Below, one piece after another: positions 22,121-30,223 of a stretch of DNA of 41,247 nt; the first letter of the stretch is position 1; each line of letters begins with the position of its first letter. The notes beneath the pieces are model-generated. The model saw only the letters and a list, made by a program, of their open reading frames with translations. It ran no database searches and was not told where the DNA came from. Origin of the DNA: Candidatus Woesearchaeota archaeon (lineage in GTDB: Archaea > Nanobdellota > Nanobdellia > Woesearchaeales > JACPBV01); assembly GCA_016180135.1 (NCBI GenBank), contig JACPBV010000007.1:1-41247 (forward strand). Reading direction: 5' to 3'. The translations under genes were made by a program, and so were the position numbers.

Positions 22121-22813
22121 TTAAGTATACCTCTCAACCTTGATATCCGCACCCTTGACACCCTTGCCTAACAGCAGCTCCTTGGTGTGGATGACCATCT
22201 CCTTCAGGCCGCAGATGTAAAAGTCAGTGTTCAGGACATCGTCAGGGATAAGCTGCTGCACCCTTCCTGTCGGGCCTTCCCAATCCTCCCGGCTCAATGT
22301 GATTTTATAATCAAAGTTTTTATGCTCTTTTTTCAGTTTTTTAAGCTCACCCTCAAACAATATGTCTTTTTTTGTTTTAGTGCCAAAAATAAGCTCAAAT
22401 TGCCTGTCTGGAAATTTTCCAAGATTCTCGTTAAGGATCGACATCATAGGGGCAATGCCTGTTCCTGTGCTTATGAGGCAGTGCCTTATGTTTAAGCTGT
22501 CCTTTGCAAACTTAAATCCCCCTATAGGACCCTTGAATGTTATCTTTTCTCCAATGATTATCTTTTTAAAAATCTCCGATGCAAAACCGCCGTCAACAAG
22601 CTTTATGCAGAATTCCAAAACACCCTTTTTTGACGGAGCGCTTAGTATTGAATATGGCCTTGGAAGAGCCTTGGTTCCATCACTGAGCTTAAAGTTGACA
22701 AACTGCCCTGCTTCGAATTTAAATTCTGAAGATACTTTTAATTCAAGAACAATAACATTGGGTGTTATGCTCTCAACCTTTGAAACAGACCCAATATATT
22801 CTACCAATGGCAT
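22121..22813 (-). CDS. FAD/NAD(P)-binding oxidoreductase of the ferredoxin reductase family
   Basis: The 230-residue protein has an FAD-binding beta-barrel with RPYSILSA (flavin contact, about residue 52) and an NAD(P)-binding domain with STGTGIAPMMSIL and the CGLKEMV motif; the C terminus is KVERY. This is the ferredoxin-NADP reductase/phenol hydroxylase reductase-like fold without a fused iron-sulfur domain, so a separate electron carrier is needed; the [2Fe-2S] ferredoxin at 18222 is a candidate. CTATTTATAC about 22-28 nt upstream of the ATG at 22813 indicates a leaderless start. Confidence 0.9.
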   Translation of the reverse strand: MPLVEYIGSVSKVESITPNVIVLELKVSSEFKFEAGQFVNFKLSDGTKALPRPYSILSAPSKKGVLEFCIKLVDGGFASEIFKKIIIGEKITFKGPIGGFKFAKDSLNIRHCLISTGTGIAPMMSILNENLGKFPDRQFELIFGTKTKKDILFEGELKKLKKEHKNFDYKITLSREDWEGPTGRVQQLIPDDVLNTDFYICGLKEMVIHTKELLLGKGVKGADIKVERYT

Positions 22814-22849
22814 GGGTTAAAGGAAAAAAAGGAAGTATAAATAGCTATC

Positions 22850-23144
22850 GAAGGGCTTTGGGGCTCCGTTCAAAATATAGGTTAGCAGCCTAAAGTAAAA
22901 ATCATTTGCCCATTGAATCAAGCTGACAAGGGGGCCGCCCTCCGTTGCGAAGCAACCGGAACGCAAGATTCTCCCTCCGTCCGCAGACCGGAACGCTGGA
23001 TTATCCCCATCGGGGAACCGCCTTGCGCGGTGCCAGAAATCATAAAAGATTTCTAAGCATGTCAGCAAACGGAAAGAATATTTACGATTTTTAAGCTGCT
23101 AACCCGAGCGAAGCGAGATCTTGAACGGAGCCGAAGGGCTTTGG
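22850..23144. mobile_element. Nested-palindrome element copy 4, with flanking direct repeat
   Basis: Terminal inverted repeats GGCTCCGTTCAA (22862-22873) and TTGAACGGAGCC (23121-23132) are perfect and are flanked by the 12-bp direct repeat GAAGGGCTTTGG (22850-22861 and 23133-23144), the pattern of a target-site duplication. Inside are GGTTAGCAGC/GCTGCTAACC and GCTGACA/TGTCAGC nested stems as in copy 1. The GC-rich centre holds two modules of the form CCCTCCG-hairpin-CCGGAACGC (22937-22963 and 22973-22996). No coding frame is seen. It lies upstream of the ATPase island. Confidence 0.88.
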
Positions 23145-23173
23145 ATAAAGCCCTAAATACTGGATGAGCTGCC

Positions 23174-23374
23174 TCAATTGCCATATAAGTCATTCTCACG
23201 AAATCCTTTTAAAGATTCAAGAAAATGGCCAGTATTTAGCTTGTAAGCCTCACCACCGTTTGAATTCATTCTCCGGTATCGCTCAAAGTATGCATTGCCT
23301 ATGATGCCGGCTATGTCCACTCCTGAAAGGCCTTCAGTGGCTTTGGCAAAATTTGTGTCGTTTGATATATCAAT
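23174..23374 (-). pseudogene. C-terminal fragment of an AAA+ ATPase
   Basis: The minus-strand frame reads NDTNFAKATEGLSGVDIAGI then IGNAYFERYRRMNSNGG and KLNTGHFLESLKGF before a TGA. ATEGLSGxDIAGI is the lid-domain sensor-2 region of CDC48/Vps4/FtsH-like AAA ATPases. Immediately upstream, TAA and TGA codons close the frame and there is no start, so the Walker motifs and the rest of the gene are missing. It is a remnant of about 65 codons left between the palindromic element and the GHKL island. Confidence 0.75.
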
Positions 23375-23445
23375 TCATTATTTTTTAGTAGTGATTGATA
23401 GAAATCTTTTTAAAGCCACGCAATTTCCCCTAACTTAGAGATTAT

Positions 23446-25047
23446 ATGGCTGAAAAAGACGATGCCAATGGCATTAAACCGGGAAAAAAGACCCTTGATG
23501 ATGCTGTCATAAAATTGGGGTTGGATCCTAAATTTGGCCTTCTTAGGGTAGTTTCAGAGAGGTTGTACACTTCAAGGGCTTCCCCAATAATTGAATACGT
23601 AAGGAATGCATGGGATGCTGATGCAACCTATGTAAGTGTTGATGTTGGACGGGCATCTGTGACAGTTAGGGATAATGGCAAGGGGATGGACCTTAGTGGG
23701 CTTGTTAATTTCCTGACCGTTGGAGAAAGCCCAAGGCCAAAGTCAGGAAAGACCGATAAAGGCAGAAGTTATATGGGTTACTATGGAGTTGGGACGATTG
23801 CAGGGCTTAGAATGGGGGATGGGCTGAGAGTAACAACAGTTAAAGGCGGTAATAAAATTACTTATAACCTCAATTTTAAAGAAATCGAGGCTGCAGAAAG
23901 AGTATCAGGGATAAAATTCCCCGAGTACAAAAAAAGGCCTGAGATTTCTGGCGCTACTGAGCCGAACGGGACAACGATAGAGATATATGGCCTCAATGAT
24001 AATTTTAAGCAGAGGCGTAATGAGCTTCTCGAACAGCTTAGGGTTGAGATTGGAAAAAGGATGCCAGTCCGAAGGGAGGACTTTAAAGTCACCCTAAATG
24101 GAAAGGCGGTTGAGCATTACATTGACCAATACCTCAAAGATTCTCAAGAACATTCAATAGAGTTCCCACTGAAGGATCATCATGGGAGACAGCAGACAGT
24201 AAGGGGCTGGTTTAAAGTTGCCGAAAAGGCAATGCATTCAGATGACTCAGGGATATATCCTGTGGTCAACAGCGAAATAACAATCAGAGATGGCCATATG
24301 TATGATCCAGATGATATCCTAAATTTTCATCTATTAAAACACAGGGTGTATGGGGAATTTGATGCTGATTTCCTTGTTGACATGCTTTCCGCTAACAGAG
24401 ATACATTTACCGATAACAACCATCCCGTGTTAAGGACAATTTACGGTCAAATTAGGAGGCGAATGGTTGATCTCGCGAAGGAAGTTGAAGAAAGGAAAAA
24501 AGAGACAATTGACGAGGCTGTAGAAAACGTCCTTGACACTGTTTCCACCTATGTTAGCAGTGCTTTGCGCCAATTTAAATTATTTGCGGATAACACTTCA
24601 GGAGTAGATGCAGAAAAAGAAGGGTCAACAATAGGTTTACCCCAAAGGGTTTATACTGGGAGAGCAAAGCCAATTTCCGATGCTCAAGGGGAAAAAACGG
24701 AAGGAACAGAGCCTGTTGAGGGCGAGCCAAAACCAAGAAAATTGCGTATCGGAAGAAAAGAGCTTAATGTTGCTGGCCATATCTTCATTGTCCGGCTTTA
24801 CAATGCAGGAGAAGAGGGGCCCCATATCGAGCTTAATGAGCAGGGCGGTGAAGTCCTTGTCAATAGAGATCATCCTATGTTTGTAAAAGCCCTTAGGGGC
24901 GGTCCACCTTCTTTAGAGCAATATGTATTTTGCTCGGTATTAAGGGGGGTTGTTGATTATAAGTTTGCTGTTATAGATGGCAACTATGACCCAAATCAAG
25001 CTGGAAAATTCTTCGGGAGATTGTTAAGGACAATTGCAAAATATTAA
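23446..25047 (+). CDS. GHKL-family ATPase (HSP90/MORC/MutL superfamily), island gene 1
   Basis: The 533-residue protein has all GHKL (Bergerat) ATP-binding motifs: N box with Glu50, Asn54 and Asp57 (IIEYVRNAWDADAT), G1 box DNGKGM (76-81), and G2 GYYGVG (111-116). A transducer-like region follows (LSANRDTFTDNNHPVL), then a helical stretch (about 340-390), a charged linker (about 395-440) and a C-terminal alpha/beta domain of about 90 residues. It is not HSP90, MutL, gyrase B or Top6B in length or layout. CTTTTTAAAG (23406-23415) is a candidate TATA. It begins a tight four-gene run. Confidence 0.88.
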   Translation: MAEKDDANGIKPGKKTLDDAVIKLGLDPKFGLLRVVSERLYTSRASPIIEYVRNAWDADATYVSVDVGRASVTVRDNGKGMDLSGLVNFLTVGESPRPKSGKTDKGRSYMGYYGVGTIAGLRMGDGLRVTTVKGGNKITYNLNFKEIEAAERVSGIKFPEYKKRPEISGATEPNGTTIEIYGLNDNFKQRRNELLEQLRVEIGKRMPVRREDFKVTLNGKAVEHYIDQYLKDSQEHSIEFPLKDHHGRQQTVRGWFKVAEKAMHSDDSGIYPVVNSEITIRDGHMYDPDDILNFHLLKHRVYGEFDADFLVDMLSANRDTFTDNNHPVLRTIYGQIRRRMVDLAKEVEERKKETIDEAVENVLDTVSTYVSSALRQFKLFADNTSGVDAEKEGSTIGLPQRVYTGRAKPISDAQGEKTEGTEPVEGEPKPRKLRIGRKELNVAGHIFIVRLYNAGEEGPHIELNEQGGEVLVNRDHPMFVKALRGGPPSLEQYVFCSVLRGVVDYKFAVIDGNYDPNQAGKFFGRLLRTIAKY

Positions 25048-25064
25048 AGGCTTTGAGGTTATCT

Positions 25065-26555
25065 ATGCCAGAATCTCCAAACTTCACATATAGTTACATC
25101 TTCAATAAGCTTGCATTTCTTGTAGTTAAAGAGTTGATGGGTTATGCTTCGAAAACATTAGAAGATTCTGCAAAAACACTGAAAAGCAAGAGTGAGGCGA
25201 TTGCAGCAGTCAGCCGGGAAGGCCATTTTGCACCTTTTAGGGAAAGTAGCAGGCCACCAGTTCATACACTCGAAGATTACTTATCCTATGCCAGGGCAGA
25301 TTTGCACTCTTTGCGAAAAGAGGTTGATGAATTGTGCCAACATGGAGATCAGCATGAGGGCCAAGCTTCTTCTAAGCAGACGATAGACCAGCTCACAGTG
25401 CAATTAAGAACACTTTCACAACAGGCAGAGTCTGCAGAAAGGCTAAGAAAAGTGATTCAACAGCAGGAAACCGTATATATTGCTGTCACACCTATAAAAA
25501 CCAAGGATTATGAAGGGGTTCGCGTCATTCTCCCAATCGATGCCAGCCTGCCCATTCCACCGCACACCCTCATTGATTTTATCTATGCCTACTTCAATAT
25601 TAAGATATGGCATGATTTCCAGATAGAGGCATTTGGGCAACCATCTGTTGAATACACAAGGCAGTCAAATGTTAGAGTTTGTGATAACGGGGTTTACCAT
25701 GCTATAGACATTTGTTTTGGCCTTAAACAATCGAAACTTGCTGAGTTTCTCGGCCATCTTGGGGAATTCCTCCTAAAAGCTGCAACATCGGAGCAGTCTA
25801 ATACAGAAAAACAAGGGAATGCTGAACTATCAGAGCTTATCGATTCAAATATTCAGATAAAGCCTTTTTTTCTCCCTCCCGGAATTAAGGAATTCATTGA
25901 ATCTTACTATAAGGAAATAAAGCCGGAAATTGACATGTTAACTTCCCCATTTATGAATTTCTTAGAAACTAGTATTTTTCATGGGAAACCGCAGCCCCTT
26001 AAAGAACCTCAGGAAGCAGTCATGTCAAGAGTTTTTGAGTCTCTTGAGCCATACCGCCAGAAACTGGATGAAATCATCGAAATGCACAAGCTACCTGTCA
26101 GGGAAAGGGTGTATTCGGACCTCCTCCATAGCCCAATGCCGCCTCAGATAGCCGAATCTGGAGGCATATACCCTGAAGAAGGTCCCCCTAAATATATTGA
26201 TAGGGAACAAGCAAAAAAGGTCTTGCATCTTCCAGAAAAAATATTTAAGGCAATGATTGATGCGGGAGCAATTAAGGTTGATCCAAAGGATCCGTCAAAA
26301 ATCGATACTAAGTCTCTTCTCGAATCACCACGCAAGGTTGTTTGGGGTGGAAAATATTTCCGCGGGGCATATCCTGTAGAAGTTATGACAAGTGGAGCTT
26401 TTGCCAGGGAAAATAATCTCGACATCGAGAAGTTCACAGAACTTTGCAGAAGAGGCGACATTCCTCTCCGCGCCAAAACATCCCCACCGACACTCTACAT
26501 TATTGACCTGTCAAATACATCTAGGATAATAGAGATATACCATCGTTTAAACTAA
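25065..26555 (+). CDS. Coiled-coil and HTH-like protein of unknown function, island gene 2
   Basis: The 496-residue soluble protein is not recognised. Residues about 70-140 form a likely coiled coil (ADLHSLRKEVDELCQH, LTVQLRTLSQQAESAERLRKVI). A middle alpha/beta region follows (VYIAVTPIKTKDYEGVRVIL). The C-terminal 120 residues contain two excisionase-like helix-turn-helix candidates: DREQAKKVLHLPEKIFKAMI and FARENNLDIEKFTELCRRGD, the latter ending IPLRA. ATG 25065 is preferred over TTG 25053 because TGAGG lies 8-12 nt upstream. It starts 17 bp after the ATPase, implying one transcript and a shared role. Confidence 0.8.
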   Translation: MPESPNFTYSYIFNKLAFLVVKELMGYASKTLEDSAKTLKSKSEAIAAVSREGHFAPFRESSRPPVHTLEDYLSYARADLHSLRKEVDELCQHGDQHEGQASSKQTIDQLTVQLRTLSQQAESAERLRKVIQQQETVYIAVTPIKTKDYEGVRVILPIDASLPIPPHTLIDFIYAYFNIKIWHDFQIEAFGQPSVEYTRQSNVRVCDNGVYHAIDICFGLKQSKLAEFLGHLGEFLLKAATSEQSNTEKQGNAELSELIDSNIQIKPFFLPPGIKEFIESYYKEIKPEIDMLTSPFMNFLETSIFHGKPQPLKEPQEAVMSRVFESLEPYRQKLDEIIEMHKLPVRERVYSDLLHSPMPPQIAESGGIYPEEGPPKYIDREQAKKVLHLPEKIFKAMIDAGAIKVDPKDPSKIDTKSLLESPRKVVWGGKYFRGAYPVEVMTSGAFARENNLDIEKFTELCRRGDIPLRAKTSPPTLYIIDLSNTSRIIEIYHRLN

Positions 26556-26556
26556 A

Positions 26557-27729
26557 ATGACACCTGATGAAAACAGCGGAACTGGGGATTTATTCGATTT
26601 GCGTGAGAGCAGCCTCTATGAGAAAATGGGGGGGCTCAGAAATTTTCTTTCACTTTGCCAGAAATTAGACATTATCCTAAAAGGAGTTAAAATAAGGGTG
26701 GAGGACTTAAGGGTCCTTATTGCCTATCATAATGAACTGTTTCCGGATTTTCAAATAATAATTGATAATGATCTTACTTCGGTGGGTTTTGTTAAAAGTC
26801 CTCCAACTTCAAGGCCAGTCTCCCCTCTATTGATATCGCCCCTTGAAGAGGCTATTCTGGCAGCTTATGATGTTGAAGGTGATCTTGAATCCACCTTGCC
26901 CCCCCAACCTCAAATTTCAGCCCTCCCGCCAGAACCGACGCTCAAAGACTATGTTGCATTGTCACGTGATTTAAAAGAAGATGGCGGAATTGTGGAAAGA
27001 GCAGCCAATATCCTCCAGTATTTTAGGGAAAACCCGAAGTTTACCCTCCAAACAAAAGAATTGAAGGAGCTTGTTGAAGCTACCAGCCACATCGTGAAGA
27101 AAAATTCCTCCAGGAAACCTCATGCCTTGATAACTGCATCATTTGCCCTCTTGAAAAAGCTTCGTGCCTCCTTATTTTCTCCGGAAATAGTTTATTCCCT
27201 TTATACTATTTTTGACAGTATACCTAGATTCCCACAGCCATTGTTTAATGATCCGAATGAAATATGGGCAAGCCATTATAGGACTCTGTTGGACATCAAC
27301 AAAGAGGCATTCCAATTTTTTGGATGTTTGGGCTATGATGGAAAAAGGTATCAGAGCCGTGCATCCTACTATTTCGGGGCTACCGTCCCAAAGCTCCTCG
27401 GTAATCTTAAAGAGGATGGGGAAAAAGTCAATCTTCTCGAAGAGGGTATTAATTTTTATCATGCGATAACAAAGTCGCCAACAGGAAAAAACCCAATCCA
27501 GCTTGCGGATGCCCATTATTTCCTTGCACTCTTTTATTTTGAGAAGGTCAAGATCACAAGAGATACAAAAAGTCTTTCTGATGTAAAAAGGAACCTGGCA
27601 GAGGCGATGGGATACAATAGAGCTACGTTCAATAAGGCGATTAAAGAATCTACAGAAACCAGGATTAATGTCCTGTCGGAGAGTTATCTTTCTTTTGAAA
27701 AACAGCATCAACAAGGTGGCAAGGCTTAA
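26557..27729 (+). CDS. Alpha-helical protein of unknown function, island gene 3
   Basis: The 390-residue protein is not recognised. The N-terminal 85 residues look like a small alpha/beta domain with VEDLRVLIAYHNELFPDFQIII, followed by a Pro-rich linker (about 85-130). The rest is mostly helical with tetratricopeptide-like spacing: HYRTLLDINKEAFQFFGCLG, YYFGATVPKLLGNLKEDGEK, LLEEGINFYHAITKSP, LADAHYFLALFYFEK. A TPR-type scaffold is plausible but not proven. ATG 26557 follows the upstream stop by 1 nt, strongly suggesting coupled translation. Confidence 0.78.
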   Translation: MTPDENSGTGDLFDLRESSLYEKMGGLRNFLSLCQKLDIILKGVKIRVEDLRVLIAYHNELFPDFQIIIDNDLTSVGFVKSPPTSRPVSPLLISPLEEAILAAYDVEGDLESTLPPQPQISALPPEPTLKDYVALSRDLKEDGGIVERAANILQYFRENPKFTLQTKELKELVEATSHIVKKNSSRKPHALITASFALLKKLRASLFSPEIVYSLYTIFDSIPRFPQPLFNDPNEIWASHYRTLLDINKEAFQFFGCLGYDGKRYQSRASYYFGATVPKLLGNLKEDGEKVNLLEEGINFYHAITKSPTGKNPIQLADAHYFLALFYFEKVKITRDTKSLSDVKRNLAEAMGYNRATFNKAIKESTETRINVLSESYLSFEKQHQQGGKA

Positions 27730-27730
27730 C

Positions 27731-28753
27731 ATGGACAAAAATACCATCGATTCTATCCTCGATGGCAGGATAGGAAATCATATGGAACGCTTGGATTATC
27801 TGGCAATATGCGCTTCTGAACCTTCGGCAGACTCAATCAGGGAAGGTGTTGAACTTATCCGCAGCCTTGAGTTAAAAATAAAGAAGCAATTTGATCCAGC
27901 TCAATTAGATGACTCGATGACAAGCGCCACATCGCTCAGTTCCCTGATGAATGCTAAAAGGATTTCCAGCGCAGTTCAGACCTATAACCTTAACAGGGGC
28001 CTTACTCAGCTCTTAAAGAGGGGGATAAACATATTTGCGTCCCTTCCAATGGCAGTATTGTTTAACATTGTTGCTAGGGACTTAGAAATAGGAAATTTTG
28101 CAATTATTGCTGAGGGAGATAACTTTGCTCCCCTTTACCATTGCCCTGACTTTGAAGTTTCAATATTCGTAAAGGATGCCCAAAATAGTGGCCTACCTAC
28201 GAGGTTTTCAAAAGGAAAAGAGAGGATTTCAACGTTAGAGGCGATTGCCCGATTGGCCGGCCACAATAGTGAAAGGCCAAATATGCCTGAGTCAAAAAAG
28301 GCCTACCTTAAGGCTTTCGCAGCCTCAATAAGGGGGTTGTTAGGGCACTATGGCCTATTTTCAAGGCCAGCCTTTCCGTCATTGGGGGCAGAATACAAGC
28401 ATTACCGGACGGTGCTGAATTACACCCAATTTGAGATTGCAGCTCTTGCAGCGATTTCCAGGCAAGCATATGCGAATTACGAAGCCAATTTAAGAAATCC
28501 CGACGCAGCGGTTGACAGCCATATAAGGCACGCATTTAACCTTCCGACCCACAATCTGGTTTCTGGAGAAGATTACAGAAAAAGGAGGGAGGAGATGAGA
28601 ATGGATGTTGCTACTCTAGCCAAAGAAGTTGGTTTGAATCCAAGAACATTGATAAGGTATGAAACCGGCATTGGAACTCCCCCGCTAGATGTAGCGCTAA
28701 AAATGAACAGAATACTTGGGCTTCGAATGATTTATTTCCCATCCGGAGATTAA
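27731..28753 (+). CDS. Tandem XRE-family HTH protein, island gene 4
   Basis: The 340-residue protein ends with two XRE/Cro-type helix-turn-helix domains: about 222-280 (YTQFEIAALAAISRQAYANY) and about 283-335 (MDVATLAKEVGLNPRTLIRY). The first 200 residues are unrecognised, containing a DFEVSIFVKDAQ strand. It probably regulates the island or senses a signal for it. ATG 27731 follows the previous stop by 1 nt. A frame starting further upstream overlaps gene 3 and is less likely. A palindromic element of the A/B family closes the island. Confidence 0.85.
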   Translation: MDKNTIDSILDGRIGNHMERLDYLAICASEPSADSIREGVELIRSLELKIKKQFDPAQLDDSMTSATSLSSLMNAKRISSAVQTYNLNRGLTQLLKRGINIFASLPMAVLFNIVARDLEIGNFAIIAEGDNFAPLYHCPDFEVSIFVKDAQNSGLPTRFSKGKERISTLEAIARLAGHNSERPNMPESKKAYLKAFAASIRGLLGHYGLFSRPAFPSLGAEYKHYRTVLNYTQFEIAALAAISRQAYANYEANLRNPDAAVDSHIRHAFNLPTHNLVSGEDYRKRREEMRMDVATLAKEVGLNPRTLIRYETGIGTPPLDVALKMNRILGLRMIYFPSGD

Positions 28754-28829
28754 TGCGCCAATAACTACAAGCCAGAGAAATATGGTAAATTTTTTGCCAT
28801 CTTATCGTCCCAACGATTAATCAACTTTA

Positions 28830-29037
28830 ATATTGTAGCAAACGACACAAATATGTCAAAAACCGCAAAAGTAATAATAATTTGTTACGGTTTTTGAGCA
28901 CTAAGCATTCTGCGGAATGCTTATGTTTAGACAAAAACATGTCGTTTGCTTACCCCTGCGGGATACAAAAAACATAAGTGTTTTTTCGTATTACGAACGG
29001 ACAACAATTGTATAATTATTTTTGTCCGTAAGTATAG
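28830..29037 (-). repeat. Four-stem palindromic element, copy C (with extra hairpins)
   Basis: Read on the minus strand it matches copies A and B: CTATACTTACGGACAA edge, P1 GGACAA/TTGTCC, P2 AAAAAACAC / TGTTTTTT, P3 ATCCC/GGGGT, P4 TGTCGTTTGC (28940-28949) with GCAAACGACA (28838-28847). P4 is interrupted by an insert carrying two extra perfect hairpins, TAAGCATTC/GAATGCTTA (28902-28923) and TCAAAAACCG/CGGTTTTTGA (28856-28897). It occupies nearly all of the gap between the XRE gene and endonuclease IV, at the 3' end of both. Confidence 0.86.
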
Positions 29038-29043
29038 TTCCAA

Positions 29044-29910
29044 TTACAGTTTCAAAAACTCTCTCTTCATCATCAGCGCATCCACTTCGACATTCGGGCT
29101 TTCGGAGATGACTGCGCCTTTTATCTTAAATTCCTTCCACACTTTCAGCAGTTCTTTGTAGTTGAAATCAGATTCATCAAGATTGAGATGGTGCTTCTCG
29201 CCCTTCTCGCCATACGCAATGCCCGTCATGTGGATATGCATATTGTCAAGCCCTTTTCTGCCCAAAGATTTCTCGACGGAAGAGAGTATCTGCCGGAACT
29301 CATCGGGGGAATTGTTCTTTCCATTTGTTCTCGCATGCAGGTGCCCAAAGTCTATGCAGGGCATGACCTGCTCAATTTCCTGGCTTAACTGAAGTATCTC
29401 TTTCAGCTCGCCAAACTGAGTGCCTTTTCCTGTCGTTTCAGGCCGGATCCATATATTATTACTGTTCTCATCCAGCTCGTCAGCTATCTTTTTGAGCTGC
29501 TCTCTGATGATAGGATAGACGATTGAGGGCTCCCTTCCCATGTAGAAGCCGGAGTGGAAGGTCAGTGACCATGCGCCTGCCATCCTTGCTATTTCAGCTG
29601 CCTTGAGGATGCGCGCCCTGCTTGCCCCCTGCTTCGCTTTTTCCAGCGGGCTTAAGTTGATGTAATACTGCCCGTGGCAGGTGAGCAGGACATTCTCTGA
29701 TCTGTTTGCCTCATAAACCTCAGCAGCCCTTTCCGGAGTTAAGTTGACGCTGTGGACAAATTCCAGCTCCATGGCATCCAGGCCGAGGCGTTTAACCTGC
29801 TTAATCCCTCCGATGGTGTTTCTTTCATCGGTAGAGATCGGGATTCCGGCAGTCCCGAAATGCAGATGGCCCGGTTCCTTTACCTTTATTTTTGAGAAGT
29901 CGAATCCCAT
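29044..29910 (-). CDS. nfo: Endonuclease IV (AP endonuclease family 2)
   Basis: The 288-residue TIM-barrel protein has endonuclease IV landmarks with metal ligands: LLTCHGQYYINLS, LTFHSGFYMG, RPETTGKGTQFG (Glu ligand), PCIDFGHLHARTNG, and a late HIHMTGIAYG followed by KHHLNLDES. It cleaves DNA 5' of abasic sites and complements the glycosylases at 20266 and 21093. GAATAAAAATAAAG about 25-35 nt upstream of the ATG at 29910 could serve as a weak promoter. A palindromic element lies directly upstream. Confidence 0.9.
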   Translation of the reverse strand: MGFDFSKIKVKEPGHLHFGTAGIPISTDERNTIGGIKQVKRLGLDAMELEFVHSVNLTPERAAEVYEANRSENVLLTCHGQYYINLSPLEKAKQGASRARILKAAEIARMAGAWSLTFHSGFYMGREPSIVYPIIREQLKKIADELDENSNNIWIRPETTGKGTQFGELKEILQLSQEIEQVMPCIDFGHLHARTNGKNNSPDEFRQILSSVEKSLGRKGLDNMHIHMTGIAYGEKGEKHHLNLDESDFNYKELLKVWKEFKIKGAVISESPNVEVDALMMKREFLKL

Positions 29911-29943
29911 TGTTCTTAATCCGCAAATTCTTTATTTTTATTC

Positions 29944-30216
29944 TAAAGGGGTATGAATTAAGCTCCCCTCGGAGCGGCACTGCCATGTTTAATAATGCTC
30001 ACGTATTATTGGCACCCACGAAACTTCGTTTCTTAGGGTTTTCAAAACTCTTGATTGATTTGGCAGAGGCTCTGTGTCCCCGGATGGGATTAAAGAGCGT
30101 TCCGGTCTGCGGACGGAGGGCGGCCCCCCACGACGAGCCCGATTCAGTTAGGCAGTTGAGTTTTGACCTTAGGATGGCAGAGCCGCTCTTGCCGGAGCTT
30201 AATTCATACCTAAAGG
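29944..30216. mobile_element. Nested-palindrome element, copy 5
   Basis: Outer arms GGTATGAATTAAGCTCC (29950-29966) and GGAGCTTAATTCATACC (30194-30210) are perfect, and are flanked by a TAAAGG direct repeat (29944-29949, 30211-30216). Nested inside: GCGGCACTGCCAT with ATGGCAGAGCCGC (one mismatch) and TCAAAACTC with GAGTTTTGA. The GC-rich centre contains GCGTTCCGG-hairpin-CGGAGGG (30097-30120), the same module as in copy 4, on the opposite strand. No gene is present; it fills the 313-bp gap between endonuclease IV and purE. Confidence 0.85.
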
Positions 30217-30223
30217 GTAAACC

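Noticed and set aside
23446..25047. Assignment of the GHKL protein to HSP90, MutL, gyrase B or Top6B
   Set aside because: The ATP-binding motifs are shared by all, but length, the C-terminal layout and neighbours fit none of them, so only the superfamily is claimed.
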